Of a stretch of DNA of 6,635 nt, positions 5,324 through 6,635 are shown piece by piece. The notes under the pieces were generated by a model. The model did no database searches. It was not told where the DNA came from and was given only the letters and a program-made list of their open reading frames with translations. The stretch covers positions 1 to 6,635 of the forward strand of contig DIHU01000148.1 in assembly GCA_002420315.1 (NCBI GenBank), given 5' to 3'. The DNA is from Akkermansiaceae bacterium UBA5688. GTDB lineage: Bacteria > Verrucomicrobiota > Verrucomicrobiia > Verrucomicrobiales > Akkermansiaceae. The position numbers were made by a program, and so were the translations under genes. Numbering within the stretch: position 1 is the first letter of the stretch; every line of letters begins with the position of its first letter.

Positions 5324-6406
5324 TTACGCTAGTTCTGCCGCGATGGAGTCTACAAGGAGAGGGCCGTCATTAATGAGTTGGAGGTGGGTTGCTGTTTTCC
5401 TTACGAGATGGTTGATCGAATCTAGATTCGCGTCTGGTAAGAGGTATTTGAGGGGTAACCCTTCTGTGGTGCGAAGTTGAAGAGCGATACGTTCGAGGCG
5501 CCAAGCCTCGTCATCTAGAATTTCAATTTTTTCTTGGGCGTGGCCAATCGATGCAATTCGCTTCATATACTGTGACGTGTCACAGACGTTCTGGTGTCGA
5601 GTGCGATTCAAGGTTGAGACAGCGGAAGGCCCCAGTCCGAGGTAGTCGTTACCGGCCCAGTATCCTTCATTGTGTCGTGAACGGCTTCCGGGGAGTGAAT
5701 AGTTGGAAGTTTCATAATGCTCGTAGCCAGAAGTAGTTAGGATTTCTTGACTCAAGGAAAACATTTCAGCATTAAGATCGGGGTCATCTTTGTAATCACC
5801 GCTTTGAAATTTTTGGAAAAAAGCTGTATCCTCTTCATAGGTAAGGTTATAGGCAGAGAGGTGTTCGGGTTGGAGGGCCAAGGCTTGGGTTAGGGTGTCT
5901 TCCCAATCGAGAAGTGATTGACTCGGGATGGAGAATATGAGGTCGATATTGACCTCAAGGTCGGAGGCTTCGCGTAAGAGGTGGACCGAGGTAATAGCCT
6001 GCATGGGTGAGTGTTCACGCCCCAGGGTCTCAAGATGTTTGCCAAGAAAGGACTGAACGCCTAAGGAAACTCGGGTAACGCCGAGATCTTGATAAAACTG
6101 GGCAGTGCGGGAGGTGAAGGTTGCTGGATTAGCTTCAAGAGTGATCTCTTCGATCGACGAAAAGTCAAAGGTTTGGCGAAGGCCAGTAAAAAGGGTCCGG
6201 AGTAGGGTGGGCGAGAGCATGGAGGGTGTTCCTCCGCCAAAGTAGATTGTTTTGAGAGATGGGAGGTCCTTTTGTGCAAAGAAGCGGGCTTCCTCTAGGA
6301 GACCGTCGATAAAGGATCGAAGGTTTGTTTTGCCAGGGGTGTGCTTATAAAATGAGCAGTAGGGGCAGACTCGGTGGCAGAAAGGAATATGGAGGTAGAG
6401 GTGCAC
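5324..6406 (-). CDS. hemW: HemW, radical SAM haem chaperone (HemN-like)
   Basis: HemW binds haem and a 4Fe-4S cluster and delivers haem to respiratory proteins; it was long annotated as oxygen-independent coproporphyrinogen III oxidase. Near the N-terminus HLYLHIPFCHRVCPYCSFY carries the radical-SAM Cx3CxxC cluster motif followed by Phe, the HemW pattern rather than HemN's CxxxCxxCxC. Then come IYFGGGTPSML (SAM site), EITLEANPATF, VTRVSLGVQSF, VNIDLIFSIPSQ, LSAYNLTYEEDTAFF, and the HemW-specific RHNEGYWAGNDYLGLGPSAVS. A C-terminal winged-helix-like part ends in LVDSIAAELA. Start: the longest frame begins at TTG 6472, but its first 22 residues are encoded partly by a heptamer tract and do not look like family sequence, and that TTG would share a base with the start codon of the divergent gene. 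GTG at 6404-6406 gives about 360 residues beginning right before LYLHIPFC, as usual for HemW. Neither start has a clear Shine-Dalgarno sequence. The repeat-protein gene converges from the other side with an 80-bp gap. Confidence 0.93.
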   Translation of the reverse strand: MHLYLHIPFCHRVCPYCSFYKHTPGKTNLRSFIDGLLEEARFFAQKDLPSLKTIYFGGGTPSMLSPTLLRTLFTGLRQTFDFSSIEEITLEANPATFTSRTAQFYQDLGVTRVSLGVQSFLGKHLETLGREHSPMQAITSVHLLREASDLEVNIDLIFSIPSQSLLDWEDTLTQALALQPEHLSAYNLTYEEDTAFFQKFQSGDYKDDPDLNAEMFSLSQEILTTSGYEHYETSNYSLPGSRSRHNEGYWAGNDYLGLGPSAVSTLNRTRHQNVCDTSQYMKRIASIGHAQEKIEILDDEAWRLERIALQLRTTEGLPLKYLLPDANLDSINHLVRKTATHLQLINDGPLLVDSIAAELA

Positions 6407-6415
6407 TTGCGGAAG

Positions 6416-6450
6416 ATTGAACTTTGAACATTGAACTCTCAACGCTGAAC
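6416..6450 (+). repeat. tandem heptamer repeat, five units of (N)TTGAAC type
   Basis: Five consecutive 7-bp units read ATTGAAC, TTTGAAC, ATTGAAC, TCTCAAC and GCTGAAC, all keeping the final AAC and four of five keeping TGAAC. The tract lies in the 65-bp spacer between the preferred hemW GTG (6404-6406) and the divergent synthase ATG (6472). If hemW really starts at TTG 6472, it would instead encode part of an N-terminal extension. Short tandem heptamers of this kind occur between genes in several bacterial groups (for example the STRR repeats of cyanobacteria). No function is evident from the sequence. Confidence 0.75.
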
Positions 6451-6471
6451 TGGGAGAAGTGGGGTGTAGCA

Positions 6472-6635
6472 ATGAAGGGGGATTTAAGTCGAAAGGTTTT
6501 GAAGGATGTTTCCCGTTCCTTTTACCTTAGCCTACGGTTTTTACCAAAAGGGTTTCGTGCTCCGACAAGTATTGGCTATTTGCTGGCCCGGGCGAGTGAT
6601 ACGATTGCAGATGTGGGGCAACTCTGTGTAGAAGA
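6472..6635 (+). CDS. squalene/phytoene synthase family protein, N-terminal part (3' end outside window)
   Basis: Trans-isoprenyl diphosphate synthases of this family join two farnesyl or geranylgeranyl diphosphates head-to-head into squalene or phytoene, feeding hopanoid, sterol or carotenoid synthesis. The 54 codons present show VSRSFYLSLRFLPKGFR (13-29), matching the conserved SRSF...LP opening that binds substrate pyrophosphate, then IGYLLARASDTIAD (34-47) with the first aspartate motif DxxxD (D43, D47) that holds Mg ions. The second aspartate motif lies outside the window, so squalene cannot be separated from phytoene specificity; the SRSFYL...YLLARASDTIAD pattern leans toward squalene synthase. 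The ATG is preceded by purine-rich GGGAGAAGTGGGG with weak, imperfectly spaced Shine-Dalgarno character. In-frame TGA at 6418-6420 limits alternatives to an unlikely TTG at 6424. It is divergent from hemW across the heptamer tract, so its promoter must lie in the spacer or within the start of hemW. Confidence 0.93.
   Translation, partial: MKGDLSRKVLKDVSRSFYLSLRFLPKGFRAPTSIGYLLARASDTIADVGQLCVE

Noticed and set aside
1..6635. Functional link between dxr and the squalene/phytoene synthase as an isoprenoid cluster
   Set aside because: They are about 6 kb apart, separated by unrelated genes on both strands, so they share a pathway but not an operon.

Overview
The window looks like an ordinary chromosomal stretch from a bacterium of the Planctomycetota-Verrucomicrobiota-Chlamydiota group, most likely a verrucomicrobial lineage. 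The pointers are a planctomycete-type cytochrome c (PSCyt1) fragment joined to a DUF1552 fragment, a membrane-anchored protein built of W/DP/A helical repeats, and a squalene/phytoene synthase of the type common in that phylum. This placement is inference from protein families, not from an rRNA. There are no tRNA or rRNA genes, no CRISPR array, no transposase and no phage genes.

Layout: (1) 1-525, + strand, the 3' part of dxr (MEP isoprenoid pathway). (2) 509-1531, - strand, pyrD, class 2 dihydroorotate dehydrogenase, convergent with dxr and overlapping it by 17 bp. (3) 1613-1981, - strand, a DUF2256-DUF3253 fusion, divergent by only 40 bp from (4) 2022-2285, + strand, a TIGR03643/DUF2805 small basic protein. 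(5) 2263-3216, - strand, an ADP-ribosylglycohydrolase/J1-crystallin-like protein with altered metal-site motifs, overlapping gene 4 tail-to-tail by 23 bp. (6) 3310-3869, - strand, a decayed locus: the secretion signal and haem-binding start of a PSCyt1 protein run directly, in another frame, into the last ~130 residues of a DUF1552 protein. (7) 3966-5243, + strand, a single-pass membrane protein with about eight helical repeats of 32-35 residues. (8) 5324-6406 (longest frame to 6472), - strand, hemW, a radical-SAM haem chaperone. (9) 6472-6635, + strand, the first 54 codons of a squalene/phytoene synthase, divergent from hemW.

How the genes relate: the recognisable genes are housekeeping (isoprenoid precursor synthesis, pyrimidine synthesis, haem insertion, polyprenyl condensation), on alternating strands with no long operon. 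Dxr and the squalene/phytoene synthase sit at opposite ends of the same broad pathway but are about 6 kb apart and not co-transcribed. The less ordinary content is the two-gene deletion scar, the DUF2256-DUF3253/TIGR03643 divergent pair, the substituted ADP-ribosylglycohydrolase homologue, and a five-unit tandem heptamer between hemW and the synthase gene. I see no convincing undescribed multi-gene system. All gaps between genes are under 100 bp, and none holds a clear terminator or promoter.
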